DNA of 64,000 bases from JAMXLO01 sp963818775 (GCA_963818775.1 CAWFUF010000010.1:62001-126000); one strand, 5' to 3'; numbered from the stretch's first letter, positions 6,544 through 15,762 are shown. Numbers and translations: made by a program. Notes: generated by a model from the letters alone, not told the origin.

Positions 6544-8694
6544 TTGAAGTCGCACCGCCCCAAACACTCTCCCCATCATCGCAGTTCGATCACATGGTCG
6601 GCGGAGGTTTTCGACGCGGATTATTGCGCTCACCAGCAGCGCGCGCGAGAACGCCTTCGGGAGCGGCGGCGCCGGCCCAGGTCGCCAGCTGCGCAGGAAC
6701 GGCTTGCCGCGCTCTCGGCCGGCCTGCGCGAAATGATCGAGCGGGACATAGCACTCTCCCGGCAGTACCGCGCCGGAATTCACAGACGGCTGCGTGACGG
6801 GTACCGTTGGCCCGGAGGCAACGTCAACGGCCAGCCGACTGTACCCTTCATTCAGCATGGCCTGCGATCATCCCGCCATCCGATGCTGCGCCTCTTCGTA
6901 GCCGGCACGCAGCGTGCCCAGAAAGGCCTGCGTGCTGGCAACAGCAAGGCGGGGCTGGTTGCTTGGGCCAGCAAACTCCTCCTGCTCGATCAGGCGTACG
7001 TTCGCTTCAACCGAGACATGCGCCGCGTGATTCGCATCGACATCGACAAGGGCTTCGATTCCTGGGACGCGCTGCGCGAAGCCATCGAAGGCGTGGGCCT
7101 ACCGCCGCCCAACCTGGCCGTTGCGCGTGCCGAGGAGAATGGGCGCGTTATGAACCCGCACGCCTACTGGCTGTTGGCACAGGCGGTGTGCTGTACCACC
7201 AAGGGCCGGCTCGCCCCACAGCGGCTGCTGCGCGGCGTCGAGCGCGCGATGGTCGAGGCCTTGGCTCCTATCGGCGCCGATGCCGGTGGCCTGAGCAATC
7301 CGTATACCGGCAAAAACCCGCTCTCGCCGCTCTGGTCATGCCAGGTCATGTGCGCCAAACCGTTCAACCTCAAGAACGGGGAGGGTGCCCAGCCCGGGCT
7401 CATCGCTCTGGTCGACCATGTCCGCCCGACCTTCGATAAATCCAGGTTACCCGACGCATCCCGGCCACCGCCGCTGCTCGGCGATGCCGATACCCTTGCT
7501 ATTCTTCAGCAATCGAATGGGCTCTTTGAAGTCCTGAAGCGGTTCACCTTTGCACACGTTGCGCAGTTCCACCCGCGTGGGCGGGGCGAGGGTGGCTTTG
7601 AGGATTTCGAGCGCGCGACCGTCGATTACGCGTGTGCGCTCCCCGCCATCCGACTTGGCAAGGCCGCACTCAACAAATTTGCCTGCCGCCAAGCCGCGTT
7701 CGTCTGGCGCATTTACGAACGGGCGTCTGCGCGCCCTGGCCGCGGACGGTGTCGCGCACGATGCGAGGGGAAGTCGTTGCGCGAGAAGCAGCAGATCGGC
7801 GCGCTCGCTGTGGCGGAGGCAAAACGGCAGCGCACGATCGTCCAACTTGTCGGCGCCTATCGACGCCTTGTGGACGAGCGCCTGGTGGCGGCTGGCTCAA
7901 CCCCGCGCAACGGCATCTGGGCCGCTAAGGCAGGGGTTACGGTTCGAACCCTCCAGAAGCATCGGGCAGCATTGCAGGCTGCGCTCGGGACGGGGGATGA
8001 ACGTAAGTGCGAAGATAAAAAGCGGGGGCTTGCTACCCCAAAAAACCTTAACCTTTTTCATTTTCCTACAATTCCCAGACAGCCCAAGAGCTTACCAGCC
8101 GACAACGGCGAATATGTTTGTGATACGCAACGTTCGGATCGCTCACCGGCCTCGCCGCCGCCTCTGGCTTTACTCACCATCACGTCGCCTGCTCGCCGTC
8201 TGCGCCCCGGTGAGTCATTCGCGCCGACCGGCGTTCCTATGCCCCCTGTCCCATCGTGGCTGGCTGGATTGGTGCTGGTCCCCAGTCCGGCACCAGTCGT
8301 GACCGGCCAAGCCGCGCGATCACCGCCTCTCCAGCTCGAATCGACCCTGTCGTTCGAAGCCGAGGAGATGCTGACGCGCGCCGGCTTCGTGCGCGCCAGC
8401 GCGCGCGAGAAGTTCACCCTCTCGCCAACCACGCCGCACGCACCTCTAGCTTCCGCCGAAAAAATTGCAGCAACCGCTCCACCCGCGCCGGATCCCTCCT
8501 CCACTGGCCCGGAGCCCAGTCGCCCGATCGAGCGCACGCGGCGTGACTTGGTGCCCGGCTTTGTCGCAGCCCTGGCCGCGAGACTGCGGCACCGGCCGCC
8601 AGACCGCCCGGCTGCGTCACCTCGAGGGCGCCGGATAGTCCGCGGCGGCGTGCTTGATCAGACCAATTCCGCCGAGCCACCGGGGTCTGGATAG
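6544..8694 (+). CDS. RepA/primase-like replication initiation protein
   Basis: A 716-aa protein if started at TTG 6544; the first ATG is at 6733. The central part (about 215-280) matches plasmid replicases of the ColE2 RepA type: NPHAYWLLAQAV, then RLLRGVERAM, then SNPYTGKNPLSPLWSCQV. These proteins prime and initiate replication at their own origin. A putative HTH (WAAKAGVTVRTLQKHRAAL, about 460-480) follows. The last 220 residues are long and Pro-rich with no domain seen, which makes the protein much larger than typical plasmid RepA. It heads a run of replication genes with the DnaB-like ATPase and the iteron-like repeats. Confidence 0.72.
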   Translation: MKSHRPKHSPHHRSSITWSAEVFDADYCAHQQRARERLRERRRRPRSPAAQERLAALSAGLREMIERDIALSRQYRAGIHRRLRDGYRWPGGNVNGQPTVPFIQHGLRSSRHPMLRLFVAGTQRAQKGLRAGNSKAGLVAWASKLLLLDQAYVRFNRDMRRVIRIDIDKGFDSWDALREAIEGVGLPPPNLAVARAEENGRVMNPHAYWLLAQAVCCTTKGRLAPQRLLRGVERAMVEALAPIGADAGGLSNPYTGKNPLSPLWSCQVMCAKPFNLKNGEGAQPGLIALVDHVRPTFDKSRLPDASRPPPLLGDADTLAILQQSNGLFEVLKRFTFAHVAQFHPRGRGEGGFEDFERATVDYACALPAIRLGKAALNKFACRQAAFVWRIYERASARPGRGRCRARCEGKSLREKQQIGALAVAEAKRQRTIVQLVGAYRRLVDERLVAAGSTPRNGIWAAKAGVTVRTLQKHRAALQAALGTGDERKCEDKKRGLATPKNLNLFHFPTIPRQPKSLPADNGEYVCDTQRSDRSPASPPPLALLTITSPARRLRPGESFAPTGVPMPPVPSWLAGLVLVPSPAPVVTGQAARSPPLQLESTLSFEAEEMLTRAGFVRASAREKFTLSPTTPHAPLASAEKIAATAPPAPDPSSTGPEPSRPIERTRRDLVPGFVAALAARLRHRPPDRPAASPRGRRIVRGGVLDQTNSAEPPGSG

Positions 8695-8749
8695 CACCGG
8701 CTCTTCGACCACGTTCGACGCAACAACCCTCTTCGCACAGGTTCATGCG

Positions 8750-9413
8750 ATGAATATGACAGTCGACGACGACCCCCCCATTCTGATTGACGAGCCGCAA
8801 TTCACCCTCGATGCGGCCTGCCCCACGTGCCACGGCACGGGCGTCATGGCGGAAGGGAGCCGATTACTGGAGTGCACCTGCGTGCTGCGTCAGCGGATCG
8901 CGCACTACCTCACGCCCCAGGTACGGCCCTGAGATCAGTTGGCACCACGATTTTCCGCGGGAGCAATTTATCCACAAGGACGTGCTCCTTGAGAACACGG
9001 GGGCCCTTCGGGAACCGCAGTACCGGAAATTGGCCCTCGCCGCCGTCAAATCTTTCCTGCTGGTCACCGGGCAACGGTTCTCCCATCGCACCTTGACACC
9101 CTATGACATCATTCTGCTTTACCTTGCTAACCTCAAGGAGCGCGGCCTCGACAACCTCGCCGCACGCGTTGACGTGCTGATCATCCGGTTCGGCATCGAC
9201 CCGCCGAACAACAGCTACCAGTCGGTGCTCCCGTGGCTGATCCGCCGACGCCGCGAGCTTGGGTTCTCGAGCTGGATATTGAGCGCCATCCCCCCGAACA
9301 GCGACGCCTTCGCGAAAAACTATGCAAACTTGCGTGAACCGCTAATGCAATGCATTGCGGACGGTTTTGCCAAACTCCGTATCCAACCACCAGCTGCCGG
9401 GAGAGGCCCATGA
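8750..9413 (+). CDS. Two-frame gene: zinc-motif protein with possible +1 frameshift
   Basis: The first frame (8750-8932) gives 60 aa with a DnaJ-like CPTCHGTG motif and a later CTC, and stops at CCC-TGA (8927-8932). The +1 frame is open from there to 9413 and reads as well-formed protein (EISWHHDFPREQF, YRKLALAAVKSFLLV, LGFSSWILSAIPPNS). Together they make about 220 aa. A +1 slip on CCC-TGA is a known programmed event in some phages; a one-base indel is the alternative. The second-frame stop overlaps the start of the downstream helicase gene (ATGA at 9410-9413), arguing that this frame is translated. No Walker motif is seen, so a DnaC-type loader ATPase is not supported. Function unknown, probably replication-linked. 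Confidence 0.6.
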
Positions 9414-10897
9414 TCGACAGCGCGCCAGAGCCCACAATCGAAAAGCACATTGCCCGAACTTTGCTCCTGGCACCATCCGAACGGAAGTTGACTAACTATC
9501 AGACCCAGTTCCAGGAATTTTTTGCGGGCCGTTGGCCCCAGTTCGATCAGCTGATCGCTTCTATCGCGGACTTTTTCGCCACGTTCGGGACGTTTCCGCC
9601 CCTCTCGGCCTATGAAATCGAGCTGACCGCGGCCAATGACGAAAGTCTCCTGCAATACATCCGCGCCATCGCACAAGACGAATTGGTTCTGGTCCACCAC
9701 GACGATGCTGACTTTGCCGCTGCTCTACGAGCCGTAAAGAATGAGGTCTACAAAACCGAGCTCATGGCTGCGATGCGCGGTTTGACGGGTGTGATAACCG
9801 GTCTGGCCGCCCACCTACCTGTTGTTCAGCAAGGTCTCAATACGATGCTGACGAGCCTCTACACCGCCCAGCAACGCGCGCTGGGCAGTGACGCCGCGGA
9901 CACGTCGGTCCTTTTTGGCAAGGAAGCACAGCAGGAACTGCGCGAACACTATCAAACGATCAAGGTCAAGCGTCTCAAAGGCGATCTCTATCACACCCTT
10001 CCCTTCCGGCAGCTTGCGGAGATACAGATCAAGCAGGGCGATCTCATCTTCGTTGGCGCCTACACCTCACAGGGCAAATCCCTCTTGCTGCGCGCACTCG
10101 CATACCATTTCCTCATCGAGTATGGCCTTAACGTCGCCTTCTGGTCCATGGAAATAAGTCGCGACGCGACGCGAACGATGTTCGTGTTGTTGCACGCCAA
10201 CAACAAAGAACGCTATCCAAATACACCCATTGTTCCCGTGGGCTCTTACAAGGAGGGCACGCTAACCGACGAACAAGAGGATTTCCTCGTCACGGTCTCA
10301 AACTGGGATCTTACCGAAAATCCGAACTTCGGCACCCTCTTGATCGAGCAGCCCAACAAGCCTGACTTTTCCCTCACCGACCTCACGGGACGGCTTAGGA
10401 TGATCGAGCAGACCAAGATGCCGGTCCACGTGTTGGTTATTGACTACATCACCCACATGAGCCCGGTGCCGATCGGCCGGCTAGCGCCGGTGCGGAACGA
10501 CGACTACAACTTTATGATCCACGATCTGAAGCGCCTCTGCCTGACCTATCGCAATCGCGAGGGCAAAGCGGCGCCGCTGATCTGTCTGACCGCGGCTCAA
10601 ATCTCCCGCAAGGGCCTGGAGGAGGCGATGAAACGCGATGGCCTATACGATCTCCAGGCGTTTAGCACTTACACAGAGATCGAACGCTCCGCCGACATCG
10701 CGCTGACCTCACTCATGACCCCGGAGATGCGCAACCTTGGTCAGCTCAAGCTCCAAGTGCTGAAAAACCGCGACGGTGTGGTGCCGACCGAGCCGCTGAC
10801 ACTGCACATTGACTTTGCCCACGGGTTTCATCTGCAAGAACTCCACCAGCGCACGTTCGAGCAGATTGCCACTAGCTTGCGCAGCCTCGCACTGTGA
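9410..10897 (+). CDS. DnaB-like replicative helicase/RecA-fold ATPase
   Basis: A 495-aa protein. The N-terminal 170 residues are helical, as in the DnaB N domain. The C-terminal half has a RecA-type core: Walker A GAYTSQGKS, an AFWSMEISRDAT segment like the DnaB WSLEM region, Walker B-like VHVLVIDYITHM, ICLTAAQISRKGLEEA, and DIALTSLMTPE. DnaB-family enzymes unwind DNA ahead of the fork. The start at 9410 overlaps the preceding stop (ATGA), so the two genes are translationally coupled. Paired with the RepA/primase-like gene it makes a replication set for the element. The element's own helicase, not the host's, is implied. Confidence 0.8.
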   Translation: MIDSAPEPTIEKHIARTLLLAPSERKLTNYQTQFQEFFAGRWPQFDQLIASIADFFATFGTFPPLSAYEIELTAANDESLLQYIRAIAQDELVLVHHDDADFAAALRAVKNEVYKTELMAAMRGLTGVITGLAAHLPVVQQGLNTMLTSLYTAQQRALGSDAADTSVLFGKEAQQELREHYQTIKVKRLKGDLYHTLPFRQLAEIQIKQGDLIFVGAYTSQGKSLLLRALAYHFLIEYGLNVAFWSMEISRDATRTMFVLLHANNKERYPNTPIVPVGSYKEGTLTDEQEDFLVTVSNWDLTENPNFGTLLIEQPNKPDFSLTDLTGRLRMIEQTKMPVHVLVIDYITHMSPVPIGRLAPVRNDDYNFMIHDLKRLCLTYRNREGKAAPLICLTAAQISRKGLEEAMKRDGLYDLQAFSTYTEIERSADIALTSLMTPEMRNLGQLKLQVLKNRDGVVPTEPLTLHIDFAHGFHLQELHQRTFEQIATSLRSLAL

Positions 10898-11364
10898 CTG
10901 ACGAATGCATGCAGGTGAATGCAGGGACCCTCCACGCCGGCAGCAGACGACCCCACGACGTGCCCAGTGCCAGTTCGAGATGGATAGCAGCTATGCTGCC
11001 CCGCGTGATGCCTCAGCCTCGCACAATCCGGCGGACACCTGTCCCTCCTGGCAATTCGTTCACAGACGCAGTATGTACACAGGGTACCGGATTGCATGCT
11101 AGTGCTCAAAACCCCCTCGCGAACACCTATGCAAAAATGCATAGTGGCCTATTCGCTTTTGTTTCTGATCGACCCTGTGGGTCGAGCACTACATCACAAT
11201 ACCCCCCCTTAAACTTCTGACTGACTGACTGACTGTCTTGAACAAACTGACTGACTGTCTTGAACAAACTGACTGACTGTCTCTCAAGTCCGGCAAATGA
11301 AGAAGTGCGACTTGAACACTTCAATGTCGCCGCCACACCGCCACTCAGGCGTAACAGGAGCCCC
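10898..11364. other. Non-coding region, candidate replication origin
   Basis: No credible gene. It holds two short palindromes (11127-11144 with arms CTATGCA/TGCATAG; 11169-11185 with arms TCGACCC/GGGTCGA), an A/T-richer tract and then tandem 22-bp repeats. Its position directly after the Rep and helicase genes makes it the best candidate origin of the excised form. Confidence 0.5.
11225..11285 (+). repeat. Iteron-like tandem 22-bp repeats
   Basis: The unit is CTGACTGACTGTC plus a TTGAACAAA tail. It is complete at 11225-11246 and 11247-11268; a third, partial copy begins at 11269. The 22-bp period equals two helical turns, as in iterons bound by plasmid Rep proteins. Within each unit a CTGA tetramer is itself repeated, so simple-sequence expansion is a lesser alternative. 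Confidence 0.6.
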
Positions 11365-11646
11365 ATGACCCGCAACCTCCACGCAGACATGGCTGAAGCC
11401 AAGAGCTGGCTTATTCTCCGCGAGGTCTCCTTCCGGCAAGTCACCCGCTACCAACTCAAAATTGGCAGTAAGATCAGTTACTATCCGTCGAAGGAAACCA
11501 CGTTTGTCGATGGTGAGGAGGGGGCGCGAACCCTAACCGGTCTTCGCGGTCTTGAGGCGGTGCTCCACGAGCTTGGTTATCTGCGCCCAGACGACTTCCG
11601 CACCCCAACTTTGTCAGAACCCCAGCAGGCCCGGCAACGCCCCTAA
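11365..11646 (+). CDS. Hypothetical protein (93 aa)
   Basis: Start at 11365 is set by AGGAG at 11355-11359. The protein begins with a helical part (AEAKSWLILREVSFRQVTRYQLKIG is its first structured region), continues with a short beta-like segment and ends with LEAVLHELGYL plus a polar tail. No family is recognised. It is the first gene after the iteron-like repeats and could be a small replication or copy-control factor, which is inference from position only. Confidence 0.55.
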   Translation: MTRNLHADMAEAKSWLILREVSFRQVTRYQLKIGSKISYYPSKETTFVDGEEGARTLTGLRGLEAVLHELGYLRPDDFRTPTLSEPQQARQRP

Positions 11647-11756
11647 ACCCCAGCCCGCCACCCTCTCGCGCAACTCCCGGAGACCGCGCCTGCCACCAAG
11701 CCAGGTGCCATGCCAGCAACGCCCCTACAACCCAAACTTCTGCCGGAGACCCACCC

Positions 11757-12341
11757 ATGAGCGACGATCGTCCGCCGGATAACCCCTTTGTCGCCAGCAA
11801 TCATCCCTACCCGCGCCAAACTCTCACGCCGGCGCCGACGACCACGCCAGATTGGGCGCGCATCCCCACGCCGCCTGAGCCCCCGGCCCACGCTGACGCT
11901 TGGGCGATCGGCTGGAACTGCCTGACCTACGCTTACTTCGCGGCGCGACGGGCACTCGCCGCGGACGGACCGGCCGGCGTCCCTTTGTACGCACCCGACC
12001 CAGCGGGCCACTATACGCAGACGGAACTCTTCGCCCGCGCCGCCGATGCCGCCGAGCTCAGCATACACACGTTTCGGTCAGAGTTAGTGCCAGGTCTAGC
12101 CCGCGCCGTGGCCACATTCGCCTATGCCGATGCGGTCTACGATCGGGCTCTCCGCGAGCACGTCCACCTGCCCTGGCCTGCCGCTTACTCGCCTGTGTGT
12201 AACCCTAACTTCAACCCTTTCCGTCCCAACGATGCCGACGTGCCTGTGCGCGACATCCGCAACCCCCCTAGCGGGGACCCATTCAAGGGGGCGATTGCGG
12301 CGGCGATGCCGCGTAGCAGCACTGGCTGCGATCAAGGATGA
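11757..12341 (+). CDS. Hypothetical protein, Pro-rich N-terminus
   Basis: A 194-aa reading frame with an N-terminal Pro/Thr-rich 45 residues, then a helical region (WAIGWNCLTYAYFAARRAL, AADAAELSIHTFRSEL, AVATFAYADAVYDRALREHV). No family recognised. A weak purine-rich site precedes the ATG. The final residues after about 180 lie in sequence that, in another frame, looks like an IS3-type OrfA fragment, so the true C-terminus may have been changed by an insertion. Confidence 0.5.
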   Translation: MSDDRPPDNPFVASNHPYPRQTLTPAPTTTPDWARIPTPPEPPAHADAWAIGWNCLTYAYFAARRALAADGPAGVPLYAPDPAGHYTQTELFARAADAAELSIHTFRSELVPGLARAVATFAYADAVYDRALREHVHLPWPAAYSPVCNPNFNPFRPNDADVPVRDIRNPPSGDPFKGAIAAAMPRSSTGCDQG

Positions 12342-12375
12342 GCGGACGCTGGGAGCGCTGGCGCAGTTGTATGAC
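12313..12375 (+). pseudogene. IS3-family OrfA fragment
   Basis: One frame reads VAALAAIKDERTLGALAQLYD, the typical helix-turn-helix start of IS3-family OrfA transposases (A-IK-ERTL-ELA-..-V). The continuation normally found in that protein is missing, so this is a scrap of about 60 bp. Confidence 0.55.
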
Positions 12376-12479
12376 GGTAAGCGTAGCGTTGAACCCGCAT
12401 TGCGCGACGCGGTGACGGTATGATGCGTGTTGTCCGTGGAGAGGGACGACGAGCCGGCGGAACCGGGAGCTGAAGTAGC

Positions 12480-12511
12480 GAGCGCTCATACGACTGATCG
12501 TATGCGCGCTC
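12480..12511. promoter_or_regulatory. 32-bp near-perfect palindrome upstream of the recombination genes
   Basis: Arms 12480-12493 and 12498-12511 pair with one mismatch around CTGA; the inner arms are CATACGA/TCGTATG. It lies about 120 bp before the Gp157-like gene and has no T run after it. An operator for a dimeric repressor is more likely than a terminator. Binding protein unknown. Confidence 0.45.
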
Positions 12512-12633
12512 GCAGTCAGCGGATCGAGGTGATCACGCGCGGCGAGCGGCGGGGGGACTATATGTTTGGAGCGATCGAGCCGGCAAACTCCTTCGGGCGG
12601 TAAAGATCCGCCCTGCTCGGGTGAAGCTCCACC

Positions 12634-13191
12634 ATGAGCAAGTCCCACATCTCGGCCACGCCGCTGTCCCTCTCGCCCTGGCAGCAGGAACAGGCCGCCA
12701 CTCTCATCCGCTCCGTCCGCGAACGTTTCCTCGCGGAAGATCCCGACATCGCCGCCGATCCCGATTTGTGGCGCGACACACTCGACGGCGAGAGCGACGC
12801 GATCGACCTGATCCGCAACCTCCTCCGCGCCAGCATCGACGCCGATCTGTTGGCCGAGGCCACGCGCAAGCGCCAGGCCGAAATCGCGGCCCGGGCCGAG
12901 CGCGCCGAACGCCGCAAGCAGGCCTTCCGCGCCGCAGCCTTCGCGATGATGGATCTCGCCGGCATCGCGCGACTGCCCGAGCCCGACTTCCTCGCGCGCA
13001 TCCAAACTGGTCAGCCTCAGCTCGGCGAACTCAACCTCGACGCACTTCCCGCCGACTATGTTGAGATCGAGGTGACCGTCACGCGTCGGCCGTTGCGCGA
13101 CCGCATCCTCGCCGATCTCAAGGCCGGCCAGACGATCCCCGGCGCGAGCCTGCTCCGCGGCCTCCCCTTCCTTGTCGTCAACCGCAAATAG
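12634..13191 (+). CDS. Siphovirus Gp157-like protein
   Basis: A 185-aa protein of the phage Gp157 type, found beside recombination genes in phages and mobile elements. It has an N-terminal segment DLWRDTLDGESDAIDLIRNL, a long charged helix with heptad character (about 60-105) rich in Ala, Arg and Glu, then the conserved ADYVEIEVTVTRRPLRDRIL-like C-terminal block and a hydrophobic end, SLLRGLPFLVVN. Its biochemical role is not firmly known. It is followed after 10 bases by a RecT homologue, the usual pairing. A decayed partial copy lies at 5590-5715. Confidence 0.85.
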   Translation: MSKSHISATPLSLSPWQQEQAATLIRSVRERFLAEDPDIAADPDLWRDTLDGESDAIDLIRNLLRASIDADLLAEATRKRQAEIAARAERAERRKQAFRAAAFAMMDLAGIARLPEPDFLARIQTGQPQLGELNLDALPADYVEIEVTVTRRPLRDRILADLKAGQTIPGASLLRGLPFLVVNRK

Positions 13192-13201
13192 GATCCGCCC
13201 G

Positions 13202-14086
13202 ATGAACACGCTCACCAAGGTGCCCGCACCCACGAGCGCGAGCCCGACGTACGCACCCGTGCTTGCCCCCACGTCGTTCAGCGAGCTCGTGCAGTTCGCA
13301 CAGATGGCGGCGAAGTCCCAACTCGTGCCGAAGGAGTACCGCAATCAGCCGGAGGACATCATGCTGGCGGTGCAGCTGGGCAGCGAAGTTGGTCTGCGCC
13401 CCATGCAGTCACTGCAGAATATCGCCGTGATCAATGGCCGACCAGCTGTATGGGGCGATGCGCTGCCTGGTTTGTGCAAGGCAAGTCCGGTCTACGACGA
13501 CATCATCGAGACCTGGGAAAACGAGCACGAGCCGGACGCGCTCGTGGCGGTCTGCATCGCCAAGCGCCACGGCTCGAGCCCCGTCACCGCCCGCTTCTCG
13601 GTGATGGACGCCAAGCGTGCCGGCCTCTGGACGAAGGCGGGTCCCTGGCAGACCTACCCGCGACGGATGCTGCAAATGCGTGCCCGCAGCTTTGCCCTCC
13701 GTGACGCCTTTCCCGACGTGCTCAAGGGGCTGATTTCTGTCGAGGAAGCGTTGGATAACCACTCGGGCGCAGACCAGCTGCCGCCTCCCACAATCGATGC
13801 GACGGCCGAGCTGATCTCGCCCGAGCAGCCACCCATGCCGCCGCGGCCTTATCAGCTGACGACCAAGCAAGGTACGACGACCTTCCAGACCGTCGAGGAA
13901 TGGCTGGCGGCGTGGGCCAAGCTCGTCCGTGGCTGCAAGGCCGCTAAGGCGTTAGACAAGCTGCAGACCGCGCGCGAGACGAACAAGGCGCACATCAACG
14001 TGGTGGCGGCATCCGATCCCGAGGCCGCTGCCACGCTCACCGCGCAACTCGATCGCGCGCTATCAGTCCGGAGGGAGGGCGGGTGA
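13202..14086 (+). CDS. recT: RecT-family single-strand annealing protein
   Basis: A 294-aa protein that matches the RecT family: FSELVQFAQMAAKSQLVPKE, then EDIMLAVQLGSEVGLRPMQS, IAVINGRPAVWGDALPGL, and GPWQTYPRRMLQMRARSFAL. RecT proteins anneal complementary single strands in phage-type recombination. A C-terminal tail of about 70 residues (from about 225) is extra and of unknown role. No RecE-type exonuclease is seen next to it. AGGA precedes the ATG at 13202, and the gene is closely spaced after the Gp157-like gene, so they probably form one transcript. Confidence 0.9.
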   Translation: MNTLTKVPAPTSASPTYAPVLAPTSFSELVQFAQMAAKSQLVPKEYRNQPEDIMLAVQLGSEVGLRPMQSLQNIAVINGRPAVWGDALPGLCKASPVYDDIIETWENEHEPDALVAVCIAKRHGSSPVTARFSVMDAKRAGLWTKAGPWQTYPRRMLQMRARSFALRDAFPDVLKGLISVEEALDNHSGADQLPPPTIDATAELISPEQPPMPPRPYQLTTKQGTTTFQTVEEWLAAWAKLVRGCKAAKALDKLQTARETNKAHINVVAASDPEAAATLTAQLDRALSVRREGG

Positions 14087-14779
14087 TTCCGCCGTCTGGT
14101 CGAGGCGCACTCCGCGGATACCGCTCGCCCTGCCCAGAGTCCGTTTTGAGGCGCCTATTGCCACACTGTTGCAGGTCCCCCGAGTGACCGCTCTGGGCGC
14201 CAAGCGGACGCCTGGATCCACTTCCCACCCAACCCAGCGGTTCCCATCGTGCCCACGCACGGCAGATTGGCTCATGAAGAATCAATACGCGCGGGATCCA
14301 ATTGATCCATGCCCGAGGCGCCGGCCAATCCGACGACACATCATGGGATCGATTCTGAGCGGGCTCTTCTGGCAAATCCGAGAACTCAAGCTGAGTCGGC
14401 GCGTTCAACGCATTGAAGTCAGATTGCGCCGATCGGCTATACATAACGTCCATATGTCCACCTAACGCTGCCGCCGTACTGCGCCTCCGGCGCTGCCTCC
14501 GTGCCTCTCCACGCACGCGTGCGTGCCCACGCAGCTCTACCTCCCTCAGGCAACCTGCCCGGCTCGGGTGTCGCGCGGCGCCCGGCGCAAACTTTGTCCG
14601 CTCGATTGCGGTCGTCACAAACGGCGGTATCGCAAGCGCCGCCATGCCAGCGATGTCGGCTGCCATCGTCATCGCGATAGTAGCTTGAGTGACGCGCCTA
14701 ATTATAAGCGGTAAACTCCGCCCTCGCTCCGCTGAAGCAGACACGCCGGCAATCAGCCGGTTTGTCGAAGGATTCCCTG
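14087..14779. other. Intergenic stretch, no gene supported
   Basis: About 690 bases between the RecT gene and the nuclease remnant. Open frames exist on both strands but show no family features and no good ribosome-binding site. No convincing RNA gene or long repeat was seen. Confidence 0.5.
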
Positions 14780-15762
14780 ATGAATCACCCGTCAGAGCCC
14801 CTGCCGCTGTTGCCGGCCGACCTACTGCGCCGTTACAGCTGCGCCGAGCCAACCGACACGCGTTTCCGGGCCATCGCCCGCCTCCGCCAGAGCCTTTGGC
14901 GCGAGCAGCACGGCTTCGCCTGCGGCCGCTACTTCGACGCCAACGGGCGCACGCGCCGCCTCGGCAGCCGCGTCAGCTATCGCGTCGGCCGAACCGGCAT
15001 CAACCTGGTGGACCTGACGCTGCTCCCGCTGGTCCTGCACGAGATCGCGTATCGCAGGTCGGCTCAGTCATCAACGTCGAGCGCCTCTGGACCAATCTGC
15101 TGGCCAGCCAGGCCCTGAGCTTCAACCTCTTTGGCCCGTTCAAGCAGCGGCCCGCACTGGCCACGGCCGTGATGCGCCGGCTGGTTCCCGATCTGGTCGG
15201 CGCGGTGACCGATGTGCGGTTCGAGCACTCACCCGGACGCGGACATCCCGGCTACACCGCCGACTACACCGCCTTCGACATGCTGATCCGTTGCACGACC
15301 CCGCAGGGGCGGGAGGCCTTTGTCGCCATCGAGATGAAGTACTCGGAGGCACCAGCCGGCATCGCCTCACCAGGCCGACCTCGCTACGACGCTTTGTCGC
15401 GCTCCGCCGGCGTCTTCCGCGATCCCGACGCGCCCGCCTTGCGTCACGCGCCAATCGAACAGTTCTGGCGTGAGCAGCTGCTCGTCACAGCCATGCTCGA
15501 GCGAGGCCGCTATCACGACGGCCGCTTGATCGTGATCGCGCCTGCGGCGAATGCCGAGTGCCAGGCAGCCATCGCACGGTATCGCTCCGAACTGATCTCG
15601 GACGATCCCGCTGAGACGCGCTTCCAGGCGGTTACCCTCGAGGATCTCACAACTGCTTTGGGTTCCGCCGGCGCCGACACGATCGCCGGACGGGTGACCG
15701 AGCGCTACCTCGACTTCGCGCCCGTGCATGCCGTCCTGGCGGCGAGCTTCGAGGGCGGTTAA
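14780..15762 (+). pseudogene. PD-(D/E)XK nuclease-like protein, frameshifted
   Basis: Two frames together give one protein of about 325 aa. The first (ATG 14780) holds DLLRRYSCAEPTDTRFRAIA and LVLHEIAYR; near 15050-15060 the sense moves to the -1 frame, which continues VINVERLWTNLLASQALSF, then TAFDMLIRC and FVAIEMKYSE. The D...E-x-K arrangement in the last two fits the PD-(D/E)XK fold. Related proteins are annotated as PGN_0703-type putative restriction endonucleases. A single indel breaks it, either a real mutation or an assembly error. Its place beside an antirestriction gene suggests a DNA-conflict role. Confidence 0.65.

Noticed and set aside
8750..8932. A DnaJ-type chaperone from CPTCHGTG
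   Set aside because: Only one complete motif is present and there is no J domain, so the similarity is limited to a small zinc-binding module.
8931..9413. A DnaC-type helicase loader
   Set aside because: The position before a DnaB-like gene is suggestive, but no Walker A or B motif exists in either frame.
11221..11290. Tandem repeats as a CRISPR array
   Set aside because: The units are contiguous with no spacers of unique sequence and no cas gene is present; iteron-like repeats explain the pattern better.
12480..12511. Rho-independent terminator
   Set aside because: The palindrome is strong, but no T run follows on either strand and it lies upstream of, not after, the gene set.
14037..14852. 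A 271-aa minus-strand protein
   Set aside because: The frame overlaps the RecT 3' end and the nuclease start, and has no recognisable motif or start signal.
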